A stretch of DNA of 64,000 nt from Ruminococcus sp. (GCA_015066745.1 SVNW01000008.1:1-64000); one strand, 5' to 3'. Positions 48,327 to 60,404 are shown, counted from the first letter of the stretch. A program made the numbers and translations. The notes: generated by a model not told the origin, from the letters alone.

Positions 48327-49026
48327 TCGTTATAAAGTACTCGTTATAGAAGATGAACCAAAAATAAGAAGCTTTGTCAAAACTGTTCTTGAAACAAATG
48401 ATTATAAGATGATACCGGCCGATACATATGCTATGGGAACTACGATGTTCATGTCACACACTCCCGATATAGTTATTCTTGACCTTGGTCTTCCAGATGC
48501 TGACGGAATAGATTTTATCTCATTTGTGAGAAAAACTTCAGCTGTTCCTATAATTGTGCTGTCTGCCAGAACAGGAGAGCAAGATAAAGTATCTGCACTT
48601 GATATGGGAGCAAATGATTATATTACCAAGCCTTTTGGTACGGCAGAACTTCTTGCACGTATACGTGCCGCTCTAAGAAACAGTCGTTTCGGAAAACTTC
48701 CTGAAGCTGCACTGATAGGAAAATTTGTTCTGCATGATATGACAATAGACTATGATAAAAGAACAGTCTATATAAAAGGCGTTGATGCAAATCTTACGCA
48801 GACAGAATATAATATAATTTCTCTGCTTTCAGAACATACCGGAAAGGTGCTGACATATACATCAATAATAAAAGCCGTATGGGGATATCCCGATACAGGA
48901 AGCACAAAAAAACTTCAGGTAAATATGGCAAACATACGCAAAAAATTAGGTATCAAACCGGGAGATAATAAATATATAATAAACGAACTCGGTGTAGGTT
49001 ACAGAATGTGCGATCAAAATGAATAA
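48316..49026 (+). CDS. KdpE-like response regulator
   Basis: 236 residues. Receiver with phosphorylated Asp in VILDLGLPDADG, Lys in YITKPF, and OmpR-type winged helix (LTQTEYNIISLLSEHTGKVL; LQVNMANIRKKLG). It overlaps the kinase gene by 11 nt, so the two form a pair. Regulated genes are unknown. Confidence 0.9.
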   Translation: MSSNRYKVLVIEDEPKIRSFVKTVLETNDYKMIPADTYAMGTTMFMSHTPDIVILDLGLPDADGIDFISFVRKTSAVPIIVLSARTGEQDKVSALDMGANDYITKPFGTAELLARIRAALRNSRFGKLPEAALIGKFVLHDMTIDYDKRTVYIKGVDANLTQTEYNIISLLSEHTGKVLTYTSIIKAVWGYPDTGSTKKLQVNMANIRKKLGIKPGDNKYIINELGVGYRMCDQNE

Positions 49027-49030
49027 GTAA

Positions 49031-49077
49031 AATCCGTAAAAACAACATATATGATTTAGTGTTGTTTTTACGGATTA
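49031..49077. terminator. Bidirectional terminator between convergent genes
   Basis: Stem aatccgtaaaaacaac / gttgtttttacggatt with a 14-nt loop. Confidence 0.85.
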
Positions 49078-49086
49078 TTTTTATAA

Positions 49087-52053
49087 TTAAAATTCTAATG
49101 TAAATATATCGGTAAGATAGTTTTCAGCTACAATGCCCTGACGGTCTGCAATAACATATTCAAGTGATGTTTGTGTTTTTATTCTGACATACACCGAAGC
49201 GTTATCAAAAAGATCTTTTATCCTTATTATTTTTTTATTTGTGTTCTGTATCGGAATTTTGTTTTCTTCTGCTTCCGACATATCAGTATAATACATTTCT
49301 ATTCTGGAAACATCAGCCTGAGCAAATTCTATCCATGAAGATCTGAGATTTTTACTTACTATATCGCAGATAAAGCTGTCATCTTCGCAATGACCGAGAT
49401 TAAATAAAAACAAAGGCTCATCTTCATTTTCTACTTTTGAAACTATTTTTATTCTTGAACCTACACGACCTTTGATTATTCCGTATGCTACTCCTGTTTT
49501 TCCGGTAGGCCCCGAAAGATCACCTGCAACGGCATTTATTCCGTTTCTGCGTTGTATTTCAACTGCTTCATCTGTACCAAGTGACGGATATATATGAAAT
49601 ATACTTTCCTGCGAATATCCGCCTGCTTTAAAAGCATTTGAAAAATTCTTAGCATATTTGTCAAAAAGCTTTCTTAAAACAGGAGATTTACCTGAGTTTC
49701 CTGCAAGAAAAATTTCTATGCCGTTTGACGCAATGAGTTTTTCTTCGGAAAAAGAATTTGCAAGAGCGGAAAAGAACTGTCTTACGCCACGTTCGATACG
49801 CTCTTCGATTATCATATCAAGTTTTATATCTATGCCAAGTTTTTCGTTGTATATATCAAGCTCAAAATCAGGTATGAGCTGACCTGTATTATCAAACAGA
49901 TCAACACGTATAAATCCTTTTTCTATATGAGAAAGTGTTTCTGATTCTTTGCCTTTCAATGCTGTGATCTCACTACGGTCACAACCGAGGTATTCCCAGT
50001 ACGGACGTAATTTTTCCATAAGTTGTTTCATATTTCTCTTGGCTTTTCTTGAAGAAGAAATAAGCGTTTCAGAGCCCAGAAATACTTCACATTCGGGTGG
50101 ACAAGTGAATTGAATGCCGTTAAAATCTGATTTTTTAAGAAGCTTTTGATAATTTGTGCGGAATATCCTATACGCGAGAAGCTCAAGGATATTCTCTCCG
50201 CCAAGATATCTGTCACCGCCGTAATTTACGTAGCTGATGGCATAATCATATTTCTTTTTCTCACTTATATCAGCTCGTGAATATGTGCCAAAGCTGAAAT
50301 CTGTTGTACCTCCGCCAAAATCAAAAACACCATACAGATATTCCTGATTTTCCTTTGGTTTAAGTCCGAATTCGGTAAAAGCAGTTATAGCATATGCTAC
50401 CGGTTCACTGACTCCACCTGTTACGCTGAACATATTCATAAAATAATCATTTTCGATTATAGTACGTGGCAGAGATTTTTTCAGACCGTTTTCAAAACTT
50501 TTGAGAATCTTATTTCTCAGTGGTTTCTGATAGGTGATAGGAAAGGAGAGTACATAATCAAGATATATGCCATTATGCATATTGTTTATATAAAGACCAA
50601 GATAATAAGCGTATATTTCAATAGGGTCAAAGATATTTTCTTCTTCGGACATATACGGCATGAGTTCATACTCGTTTTCGCACTGATCTTTTATTGTGAC
50701 TATCCGATATTTTTCAGAATCCGCACACCATTGTTTCAAATCATAAAAGTAAGAATAAAAATCATCTGAAATTCTGCCCGAAGTCATATCATTATAGGCG
50801 GTATGAGAAACCGTTATATCTGCCCATTCCGTTTCAGGCCGTCCTTCTCTCGATTTGTAACACTTCAAAAAATTTTCAAGATTTTTTATTTCCATTACAG
50901 TCGGGTTTTCATATTGTTCAAGAGTTATTTGGGCACTCATTGTACCAAGTCCGACTCTCATAGGCATAATACTGTCATTTCCGTTCTGATATACTATTAT
51001 TGTACTCTTTGTACCAAAATCTATTCCTACTATACCGTCTTCCTTTACATCGACTGAAGGGTCACGTCCTACAAAATTAAAGTTTGTATGTATACGTACT
51101 TTTCCTTCATATTCTCCTTCGTCACCCCAGAATTCCCACATACCTTCATTTGGGTCAGTAAGACGTTTTTGGTCATATTCTTCTATAGAAGCACGTATCT
51201 TATCACATTCAAGAGCTTTTTTAAGATATTTTTCTATATGCGATTCTTCAAGAACAACAGGTTCGGTCTGAGAAAATTTTCGTATGTTATATTCAAAATC
51301 ACTTCGTTTAAATGATACCCCAAAAATATCTTCTATCTTATCATCAAGAACATCGTTTTTAAACTTTTCTGTAAATGAAATAAAATTATCATCAAATTCT
51401 ATATACTGCGAAGAATACAAGCCTTTTAATATTTTAAAAATAGAATTGCCGGGTTCGGATAACGTTTCAGGCAAGATATCATACATGATAAAATTTTCAA
51501 TAGGGGATCTGCCCTGCATATCAAATACAGGTATCTTTAAGCCATATCCCCAACTGCATGACGGACAGTTGTTATGAAAGTTTTTATAACAGCATGAATG
51601 ATTTCCCTGGGTATTCATACATTCATAAGTCTCATCTTCGTTATTCATGTATCTGACTACACAGTGATTGTTTCCGGCAGATGTAAACCATATATCATCA
51701 ACAAAAAAAGGATTTTCACTGCGGTTAAGGTAAAACAGTTCATATGCTTCCTGTTCTTTCATAACTCTTCCGTTAAATATCCCGAATTTATTACTGAACT
51801 TATTTTCATTTACAACAGAACATCTGAACATCGTTATATCAGGCAATAAGATATTATATTTTCTGATATAGTATATATCCTGACCGTCTATTTTTATCCA
51901 TAAAGGCATAGAGTCCATTTCTTCGTAAACTTTTGTTATGCATTCATTAAGTTTACTTTCTATTTCATCTATCCTCAATTTACACTGGATCTCTGCAAAA
52001 GACTCAAAAAATTTTTCATCTACCCATAGTTGATTTGTACTGCGAGTGTACAT
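49087..52053 (-). CDS. Large Hsp70/actin-fold ATPase with cysteine-rich N-terminal region
   Basis: 988 residues, longer than DnaK (about 610-640). The Hsp70-like nucleotide site is spread over the second part: phosphate-1 loop GIVGIDFGTKSTIIVYQNG (about 345), phosphate-2 YGVFDFGGGTTDFSFG (about 578) and adenosine-loop-like IFLAGNSGKSPVLRKLF (about 783). The first 340 residues match nothing recognised and contain a cysteine group C-x8-CC-x7-C-x2-C (about 146-168) that may bind metal. A beta-rich C-terminal part follows. No J-protein or GrpE gene adjoins it. Monocistronic with its own promoter. Possibly a specialised chaperone or stress ATPase; function unknown. Confidence 0.82.
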   Translation of the reverse strand: MYTRSTNQLWVDEKFFESFAEIQCKLRIDEIESKLNECITKVYEEMDSMPLWIKIDGQDIYYIRKYNILLPDITMFRCSVVNENKFSNKFGIFNGRVMKEQEAYELFYLNRSENPFFVDDIWFTSAGNNHCVVRYMNNEDETYECMNTQGNHSCCYKNFHNNCPSCSWGYGLKIPVFDMQGRSPIENFIMYDILPETLSEPGNSIFKILKGLYSSQYIEFDDNFISFTEKFKNDVLDDKIEDIFGVSFKRSDFEYNIRKFSQTEPVVLEESHIEKYLKKALECDKIRASIEEYDQKRLTDPNEGMWEFWGDEGEYEGKVRIHTNFNFVGRDPSVDVKEDGIVGIDFGTKSTIIVYQNGNDSIMPMRVGLGTMSAQITLEQYENPTVMEIKNLENFLKCYKSREGRPETEWADITVSHTAYNDMTSGRISDDFYSYFYDLKQWCADSEKYRIVTIKDQCENEYELMPYMSEEENIFDPIEIYAYYLGLYINNMHNGIYLDYVLSFPITYQKPLRNKILKSFENGLKKSLPRTIIENDYFMNMFSVTGGVSEPVAYAITAFTEFGLKPKENQEYLYGVFDFGGGTTDFSFGTYSRADISEKKKYDYAISYVNYGGDRYLGGENILELLAYRIFRTNYQKLLKKSDFNGIQFTCPPECEVFLGSETLISSSRKAKRNMKQLMEKLRPYWEYLGCDRSEITALKGKESETLSHIEKGFIRVDLFDNTGQLIPDFELDIYNEKLGIDIKLDMIIEERIERGVRQFFSALANSFSEEKLIASNGIEIFLAGNSGKSPVLRKLFDKYAKNFSNAFKAGGYSQESIFHIYPSLGTDEAVEIQRRNGINAVAGDLSGPTGKTGVAYGIIKGRVGSRIKIVSKVENEDEPLFLFNLGHCEDDSFICDIVSKNLRSSWIEFAQADVSRIEMYYTDMSEAEENKIPIQNTNKKIIRIKDLFDNASVYVRIKTQTSLEYVIADRQGIVAENYLTDIFTLEF

Positions 52054-52088
52054 CTCTATCCCCCCATACCATAAAACTCTTACTTATA

Positions 52089-52117
52089 ATTTTACTATAC
52101 ATACTCAGATTTGTCAA
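52089..52117 (-). promoter_or_regulatory. Promoter of the Hsp70-like gene
   Basis: On the minus strand: TTGACA, 17 bp, TAAAAT, 36 nt before the start. Confidence 0.75.
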
Positions 52118-52180
52118 TCACAATCTTTAGATTTCTGGCATATTATGGGGTGTAACGTTTTGTGAAAGGCGGGTGATGTT

Positions 52181-52975
52181 TTGAGTTATGCATTGGAAGC
52201 GTTGGTTGCAACTCTTTTTACATGGAGCATAACAGCAGCCGGTGCAGGGCTTGTATTTATATTTAAAAGACCCGGAAAAAATCTTATGGATGCAATGCTT
52301 GGCTTTGCAGGCGGTGTAATGATCGCGGCTTCTTTCTGGTCACTTCTTGCTCCGGCTATTGAAATGGCAGAGGATCTTGGAATGATTTCGTGGCTCATTG
52401 CTTTTACAGGATTTATCAGTGGTGGTACATTATTATTTTTAGGTGATAAGTTATTTGATAAGATAATGACTAAGGAAAAAATCTCTAAAAAAAATAATCT
52501 AGATAAATGCAGTCTGAAAAGATGTCTTATGCTTATTTTCTCTATCACTATGCATAATATTCCTGAAGGTATGGCTATAGGTGTAGCATTCGGTGCATTA
52601 GCTTATGACAACAGTAACAGTGCGCATGTAGGTGCGTGTCTGTTAGCTTTGGGAATAGGATTTCAGAATTTTCCCGAAGGTACAGCGATAAGCCTTCCGC
52701 TCAGAAGGGAAGGGTTTTCTCCTAAAAAGGCATTTCTTTACGGTCAGCTCAGCGGTGTGGTTGAACCACTGTCCGGATTTATCGGTGCTTTGCTTGTAAT
52801 GAAAATACGTATGTTACTTCCTTTTCTTCTTGCATTCGCGGCAGGTGCTATGATTTATGTAGTTGTCGAAGAAATCATACCGGAAAGTCAGACAAATGAG
52901 AAAAAAGACAGAATGGCTATGTTTACCCTTATAGGATTTTCATTGATGATGATACTTGATACTGCTTTAGGCTAA
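52181..52975 (+). CDS. ZIP-family metal transporter
   Basis: 264 residues from TTG 52181 (GGCGGGTGAT upstream). About eight hydrophobic helices with the metal-site motifs MHNIPEGMAIG and FQNFPEGTAIS, typical of bacterial ZupT/GufA-like ZIP proteins that import zinc or other divalent metals. Monocistronic; a terminator follows. Confidence 0.92.
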   Translation: MSYALEALVATLFTWSITAAGAGLVFIFKRPGKNLMDAMLGFAGGVMIAASFWSLLAPAIEMAEDLGMISWLIAFTGFISGGTLLFLGDKLFDKIMTKEKISKKNNLDKCSLKRCLMLIFSITMHNIPEGMAIGVAFGALAYDNSNSAHVGACLLALGIGFQNFPEGTAISLPLRREGFSPKKAFLYGQLSGVVEPLSGFIGALLVMKIRMLLPFLLAFAAGAMIYVVVEEIIPESQTNEKKDRMAMFTLIGFSLMMILDTALG

Positions 52976-52981
52976 AAAAAC

Positions 52982-53017
52982 AAGGCGTTAATTACCGATG
53001 TGGAAATTAACGCCTTA
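52982..53017. terminator. Bidirectional terminator between ZIP and nadA genes
   Basis: Stem aaggcgttaatt / aattaacgcctt, preceded by an A-run and followed by aacttt. Confidence 0.8.
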
Positions 53018-53020
53018 ACT

Positions 53021-53932
53021 TTATCCGAGTTTTATCATTTTATCTATGCAGTTTCTTGCTTTAACAATAGTTTCTTCACTAAGTATTATTTCTTCTCCGC
53101 CATTTCCGAGGACACAGTTATAAACATCCATAAGTGTTGTACACTTCATATCAGAACAGATAAGATTGTTTGAGAGCGGATAGAATTTCTTGTCAGGGCA
53201 CATATACTGCATATGTTCAACTATGCTTATTTCAGTACCGATGATAAATTCCTTTTTATCAGACTCCTTAGCAAACTTCATTATTGCAGAAGTAGAACCA
53301 ACAAAATCAGCTTTTTCTGTAACAGCCGGTACACATTCGGGGTGAACAAGAAACAGAGCATCCGGATGAAGTTCCTTTGCTTTTAAAGCTTCCTGTTCTG
53401 TTACTTTTGAATGATAAGGACAGCCACCCTGCATAAGTTTTATATTTTTATCCGGAACCTGTTTTGCAACAAAAGAACCAAGGTTGCAGTCAGGGATAAA
53501 GAGAATATTTTTTTTGTTCATGTTCTTTACAACATTTACAGCTGATGCAGAAGTAACACAGACATCGCATACAGTTTTAAGAGATGCTGTAGTATTTATG
53601 TATGCTACCACTGCATGATCAGGGTTTTCCTTTTTAAAGTTTTCGATTATTTCCTTATCCATTTGTTCAGCCATAGGACAACCGGCATATGGATTCGCAA
53701 GGATAACTTTCTTTTGCGGTGACAGGATTTTTACTGTTTCAGCCATAAATCTTACGCCACACATTATCACTACAGAAGCATCTGTTTTTTCCGCCATAAG
53801 ACTTAACTGATAAGAGTCACCTGTAAAATCTGCAACTTCAAGTATCTCAGCACCCTGATAACTGTGTGCAAGTATGCAGATATCCTTTTCTTTTTTCAGC
53901 TTTAAAATTTCGTCCTGAATATTTCTGATCAT
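53021..53932 (-). CDS. nadA: Quinolinate synthase
   Basis: 303 residues, the usual length. Condenses iminoaspartate with dihydroxyacetone phosphate to quinolinate for NAD synthesis, using a 4Fe-4S cluster. Three-fold repeated domains with VVIMCGVRFMAETVKIL, a Cys in PYAGCPMAEQ, FIPDCNLG, VHPECVPAV and the C-terminal SNNLICSDMKCTTL. The partners nadB and nadC are not next to it. It lies 45 nt downstream of the AraC gene on the same strand. Confidence 0.96.
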   Translation of the reverse strand: MIRNIQDEILKLKKEKDICILAHSYQGAEILEVADFTGDSYQLSLMAEKTDASVVIMCGVRFMAETVKILSPQKKVILANPYAGCPMAEQMDKEIIENFKKENPDHAVVAYINTTASLKTVCDVCVTSASAVNVVKNMNKKNILFIPDCNLGSFVAKQVPDKNIKLMQGGCPYHSKVTEQEALKAKELHPDALFLVHPECVPAVTEKADFVGSTSAIMKFAKESDKKEFIIGTEISIVEHMQYMCPDKKFYPLSNNLICSDMKCTTLMDVYNCVLGNGGEEIILSEETIVKARNCIDKMIKLG

Positions 53933-53977
53933 TAATAAAACCTCACTATATGTTTAGATTGATTTGGCAAACTTTTC

Positions 53978-54853
53978 TTAAAATGTCCTCTTATGATTTA
54001 AGCGGAACTGTTTTGGTGTACATTGTCTGTGTTTCTTAAAACTTTTGATCATATGACTGCAATCTGAAAATCCTGTTTCCTGACTTATATAATTAAGATC
54101 AAAATCAGTAAAAAGTAAAAACTCTTCTACTTTGAAGATTCGCATAATTTCGATATATTCTTTACAGCTCATATTATAAAGCAATCTGAATTTCTTTGCA
54201 AAACATGAATAACTCAGACCGCATTTTTCAGCAATATCATTTACCTGAATATTTTCGCAGATATGCATATCAATATATTCTGTTATTGAGTCAATATCAT
54301 ATCCGGAATCATTTGCAAAGATATCAGTATCGATCGAAAATCCATTACACTGCCACAAACGTATGATATTTGTAAGCAGAATGTTCAGCCTTGAACGCAA
54401 AACAAGTTCGTAACCGTATTTTTGTTCGGTATGTTCCAGGATACAGTCCGTAAATACCGCTTTACAGTCCATCATTTTTGTCTGCATGGCTGAAAAATGA
54501 ATGATCATGTTTTTTTTCTGAGCGCTTTTGAATATACTTCTGAGCTTTGGAGCATATGAAATAGCTGTATAAATTTTATTTATATCAAACTTAAAAACAG
54601 CGTACCTCAACTTGCTGTCATCTGCTTTATAGATAGAATGCACTGTCTGGGGATGAAATATTATCATTTCTTCTTTTGAAACGATATACTCATTTTCATC
54701 AGAATACATTTTTGCCGTGCCTTCCATAACATAAATTATTTCCATAAAATAATGCCAGTGAGGCTTTATCGGAAATGTTTTTTCTGATGTATCGAAAAAA
54801 AAGCATTCCAAAGGGCTGTTAAGAGCATCGCTCTGCTCAAATAAATTGTGCAT
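53978..54853 (-). CDS. AraC-family transcriptional regulator
   Basis: 291 residues. N-terminal cupin-like sensor (KPHWHYFMEIIYVMEGTAKM; IIFHPQTVHSIYK) and C-terminal AraC HTH pair (VNDIAEKCGLSYSCFAKKFR; LNYISQETGFSDCSHMIKSFK). RBS GGAGGAAT. Divergent from the iron-dependent alcohol dehydrogenase, which it probably controls, and followed by nadA, possibly on the same transcript. Confidence 0.9.
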   Translation of the reverse strand: MHNLFEQSDALNSPLECFFFDTSEKTFPIKPHWHYFMEIIYVMEGTAKMYSDENEYIVSKEEMIIFHPQTVHSIYKADDSKLRYAVFKFDINKIYTAISYAPKLRSIFKSAQKKNMIIHFSAMQTKMMDCKAVFTDCILEHTEQKYGYELVLRSRLNILLTNIIRLWQCNGFSIDTDIFANDSGYDIDSITEYIDMHICENIQVNDIAEKCGLSYSCFAKKFRLLYNMSCKEYIEIMRIFKVEEFLLFTDFDLNYISQETGFSDCSHMIKSFKKHRQCTPKQFRLNHKRTF

Positions 54854-54966
54854 AATTCCTCCAAAATAGATTTTTACGATTTTTAGACAGTTCTATTATA
54901 TCATAGATTTTAAAAAAATGATATACTTTGATAAATAATTTTTGCGTTTTCAGGAGGATTTGTTTT

Positions 54967-56145
54967 ATGGATAATTTCAATTTTTACAGCCCTACAGAAT
55001 TTATTTTTGGAAAAGACACAGAAAATGACTGCGGAAAATACATTAAGAAATATGGTGGAACAAAAGTTCTCGTTCACTACGGTTCAAATTCGGCACAAAA
55101 ATCAGGACTTCTTGACCGTGTATGCAAATCACTTGAAGATAACGGAATAAAATACGTAAAACTCGGTGGTGTAAAACCAAATCCGCGAGATACTCTTATC
55201 TATGAAGGAATAGAACTCTGCCGAAAAGAAAAAGTTGATTTTATACTTTCAGTTGGCGGTGGTTCATGTATCGACAGTGCTAAAGGAATCGCTGCAGGAG
55301 TTGATTACGAAGGTGATTTCTGGGATTTTTATTGTGGTAAAGAAGTTACAAGTGCTCTCCCTATAGGTACAGTTCTTACTATTGCAGCTGCCGGAAGTGA
55401 AGGCTCAGGTGCTTCTGTTGTTACCAAAGAGGACGGAATGCTCAAACGTGACACAGGTTCTGATATTCTTCGTCCTAAGTTCTCTATACTCAACCCTGCT
55501 CTCACACAGACATTACCCGCATATCAGACAGCCTGCGGTATAACAGACATAATGGCTCATGTTTTTGAAAGATACTTTACAAACACAAGAGATGTTGAGA
55601 TCACCGACAGATTATGCGAAGCTGTACTGCTCACCATGATAAAGGAATCATACAAGGTGATAAAAAATCCTGATGACTATCAGGCAAGAGCAAATATTAT
55701 GTGGGCAGGAACTGTTGCACACAACGATATAGTTGGTGTCGGAAGAAGTCAGGACTGGAACAGCCACATGATAGAACACGAACTTTCAGGTCTTTATGAC
55801 TGCGCTCACGGTGCAGGACTTGCAGTTGTTATGCCGTCATGGATGGAATACGTGTACAAGCATGATGTAATGCGTTTTGCACAGATGGCAGTACGCATCT
55901 GGGGCTGTCAGATGAATTTTGAAAATCCGGAAGAAACAGCACTCAATGGTATCTATGCTTTCAGAAGATTTTTAAGCGACATTGGTATGCCGATAAACTT
56001 TGAACAGCTTGGCGCAAAGGAAGAAGATATACCTGTACTTATCGAAAAATTCGGCATAGGTGACGGTGAAACAGGCGGATTTGTAAAGCTCAAAGCTGGG
56101 GATATAGAGGCTATACTCAAAATTGCCGCTCATGCATCGGTGTGA
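54967..56145 (+). CDS. Iron-containing alcohol dehydrogenase (YqhD/BDH-like)
   Basis: 392 residues from ATG 54967 (AGGAGG at good spacing; the ORF-track start is 39 nt earlier). Group III dehydrogenase reducing aldehydes with NAD(P)H. Motifs: YGSNSAQKSGLLDRV, cofactor-binding SVGGGSCIDSAKGIA and metal-ligand region IEHELSGLYDCAHGAGLAVV. Closest by motif to butanol dehydrogenase/YqhD; substrate not certain. Single gene, divergent from the AraC regulator. Confidence 0.93.
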   Translation: MDNFNFYSPTEFIFGKDTENDCGKYIKKYGGTKVLVHYGSNSAQKSGLLDRVCKSLEDNGIKYVKLGGVKPNPRDTLIYEGIELCRKEKVDFILSVGGGSCIDSAKGIAAGVDYEGDFWDFYCGKEVTSALPIGTVLTIAAAGSEGSGASVVTKEDGMLKRDTGSDILRPKFSILNPALTQTLPAYQTACGITDIMAHVFERYFTNTRDVEITDRLCEAVLLTMIKESYKVIKNPDDYQARANIMWAGTVAHNDIVGVGRSQDWNSHMIEHELSGLYDCAHGAGLAVVMPSWMEYVYKHDVMRFAQMAVRIWGCQMNFENPEETALNGIYAFRRFLSDIGMPINFEQLGAKEEDIPVLIEKFGIGDGETGGFVKLKAGDIEAILKIAAHASV

Positions 56146-56192
56146 GCAGGGAGAATTATGATTTATCCTTTTTAATATAAAAATAAAACACG

Positions 56193-56225
56193 ACAAGGGC
56201 AGAATCGGAATGGTTCTGCCTTTGT
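56193..56225 (+). terminator. Terminator of the alcohol dehydrogenase gene
   Basis: Stem acaagggcagaa / ttctgcctttgt with an 8-nt loop. Confidence 0.7.
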
Positions 56226-56289
56226 TGCGTTTGTATAGTATGCATTTATAATCTTCCTTGAAAATATTTTGTCAAAATCACAAAAACAC

Positions 56290-56318
56290 TTGACAATACA
56301 GAAAAAATATTGTACTAT
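56290..56318 (+). promoter_or_regulatory. Promoter of the cas operon
   Basis: TTGACA, 17 bp, TACTAT, about 39 nt before the cas6 start. Confidence 0.75.
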
Positions 56319-56356
56319 TTTCCTATGGTTGAAAATTTAAAAAGAGGTGATCATGT

Positions 56357-57085
56357 TTGAGAATAGAAATCAGTATTAAACTTAAAAATAACGAACTTGC
56401 ACAGGATTATGCTCCATCATTTGTCAGTCTGATAAAAGCGGTTTTGAGCGACAATGATAAAACATTATTTGAAAAAATATATGTTAAAAATGAGCATAAG
56501 GAAAAAAATTTCTGTTTTGCTGTAAAGTTGAATAAACCACAATTTCATAAAGATAAAATCTTTCTTGAAGATGAAAATATTCGCATGATAATCGATGTTT
56601 CCGATTTCTCTGATGGTATAGATATGTATAACGCTTTTGTACGCTATAAAAACAAACCGTATCCTTTCCCGAACGGAAATATGATAGAAATAAAAGATGT
56701 TGGTATCAAAAATCACAAGCAGACAATATCAGACCAGATATTGATAAAAATGCAGTCACCCTTATTAGTAAGGATCAATGAAGAGAGCAGAAATCGATAT
56801 ATTTCCTGCAATGATGAAGAGTTTAAAAAATATTTCTCTCTTTCAGTATTATCTATGCTGAAAAATCTCTATAACATTGATCTCGAAACAAATGAAATAC
56901 AAATATTTACTGTTGATTCAAAAAAGACAGTAGTAAACACATTTGGGAACAAAATTACAGGAAATATCGGTACATATATAATCAAGTCACACCCTGATAT
57001 TCTTAATATAATCTCTCAAACAGGAATAGGCAGTAGGAGATCACAAGGGTTTGGGTGTTTTGACATTATTTCGGAGGTGAAATAA
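56357..57085 (+). CDS. cas6: CRISPR-associated endoribonuclease Cas6
   Basis: 242 residues from TTG 56357, preceded by AAGAGGTGAT; no in-frame ATG fits. It processes the CRISPR precursor RNA by cutting within each repeat. The C-terminal glycine-rich loop GIGSRRSQGFGCFDI is the Cas6 hallmark. First gene of the operon; its stop abuts cas8b. Confidence 0.93.
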   Translation: MRIEISIKLKNNELAQDYAPSFVSLIKAVLSDNDKTLFEKIYVKNEHKEKNFCFAVKLNKPQFHKDKIFLEDENIRMIIDVSDFSDGIDMYNAFVRYKNKPYPFPNGNMIEIKDVGIKNHKQTISDQILIKMQSPLLVRINEESRNRYISCNDEEFKKYFSLSVLSMLKNLYNIDLETNEIQIFTVDSKKTVVNTFGNKITGNIGTYIIKSHPDILNIISQTGIGSRRSQGFGCFDIISEVK

Positions 57086-58751
57086 TTGAATTCTGATTTT
57101 CTTGAAATCTCTCTTGGAAGTTCGTTTATGCTTAATGCAGGAATCTGCGGATTTATCAAATTTCTTGAACATAACAATGCTGATGAAAACAATGATTATA
57201 AAATTTCCGGACAAACTTTGTATATCAGCAAAGAATATCTTAAAAATAATGAAAATATGGGTATGAAATACGTCAACACCATGGCTGAGATTTTTGACGA
57301 ATCAAGTGGTCACAAAAAGTTTTTGAGTAGAATTCATAATAAAGTCAAAATACTTGAAAATGTAAATATAGCTGATTTAGATGAAAATCTACTTAAAGAA
57401 TGCATTAAAGATTTAAATGAATACGCTGATAAAATGCTTATGGCAAGTAAAATAAGCGTATATAATTTTCTAAACGAATATGATGATATCATTCCTATAA
57501 CTCGTGAACCTTTTGATAAGATAAAAAAGAGTAATGATTTATCTGAAAAATATGAAATATACAAGGAAACTTTAAAACTTATAGAACAGCCTACTATCCG
57601 CAAACTGCTTGTATATACGGAGTTATTATACGGAAAATTCAAACTTTTTTTCAATGAAAATTCACAGCAAAAAAAGATAACTTATCTTTGTGAAAAAGAT
57701 AAAAGGTATGATATCACCTATAATAAAAGCTTCTATGAGCTTCTGCTTGCTGAAATTGAAGAAGATGAAAAAAAGAAAAATTCTCGTTGCATAGAATGTA
57801 TGGGTAATATGAAACACAAAAAGGATTTTACATTTCTTATTGATACAGCAGATGATTTAAACCGAAAAAAATCATATTACTGGAACTGTACTCCTGACGC
57901 TTTTGTATGTCCTCTTTGTGCTTTTGTATATACGTTTATTCCACTTGGATTTTTATTTTTCGGTGGTGATGCATTATTTGTAAATGCAAACAATAATATA
58001 AAATACCTCAAAGGTATAAATCAAAAAACTGCCGATGAAGACAGTTTTGCAAACAGAAGGCTTCTCAGAATTTTTACAGATGAAAAAATAAATGCTATGG
58101 AAAATGTGGAAAGTAATGTACAGGTAATATTACACTCCAATGATTATTCACATTTCAGATTTGATATTATTGATGTTCAGACAATCAGACATCTCAGAAA
58201 TGGCAAAAAGTATTTAAATAATCTTGAAAAAATAAATAAAAACAAAACATTTAATTTTGGAACGCCAAATGATTTACATATATATGACATAGTTTTTGAT
58301 CATATATATATGCATCAATCATTCTATGGAATTATAGATAGAATAATGAAACATGAGTTTGATAACAATTTTGATTATTTAAAAAATATACTTTATCTTG
58401 AAAATATTTTTTATGGAGGAGAAAAAATGGAGGAACTGAACAAAAAAGTAAGAAACGCCCACGTTGTAGGAAAAGAACTTAGAAAATCTATTCTTGGTGA
58501 AAATGCACACAATTCAGGCAAAGAAGATGACAATAAATTGCGCGGTGTAGTATACCGATTACTGAACTTGACAGCAGTTGGTGATCGCTCACAGTTTATA
58601 GATACAGTTTTAAGAATATATACAGGATACAACCTTACAATTCCATCTATATTTAAAGACTGTTATCAATCAGATGAAATGTTTAAAGCTATATCTCATG
58701 GCTTTATTCTTGGACTTAAATATGTACCATATAATGAAAAGGAGAATAAAA

Positions 58752-58762
<11 letters not shown>
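57086..58762 (+). CDS. cas8b: Type I-B large subunit Cas8b (Cst1-like, CXXC-CXXC)
   Basis: 558 residues from TTG 57086 (GGAGGTG upstream). A pair of CxxC motifs (RCIECMG and FVCPLCAF, about 233 and 275) marks the Cst1 'CXXC-CXXC' large-subunit family of the TNEAP branch of type I-B. The large subunit recognises the PAM and holds the Cascade complex. It lies between cas6 and cas7, as expected, and overlaps cas7 by 11 nt. Confidence 0.87.
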
Positions 58763-60348
<1,586 letters not shown>

Positions 60349-60404
60349 TTTATAATAATCTTAACATATTGGAACTAAAATCAGGTATAAGAGGAGGGAT
60401 AATA

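Noticed and set aside
56150-56350. Search for a CRISPR array upstream of cas6
   Set aside because: Only a terminator and a promoter are present; no regularly spaced repeats.
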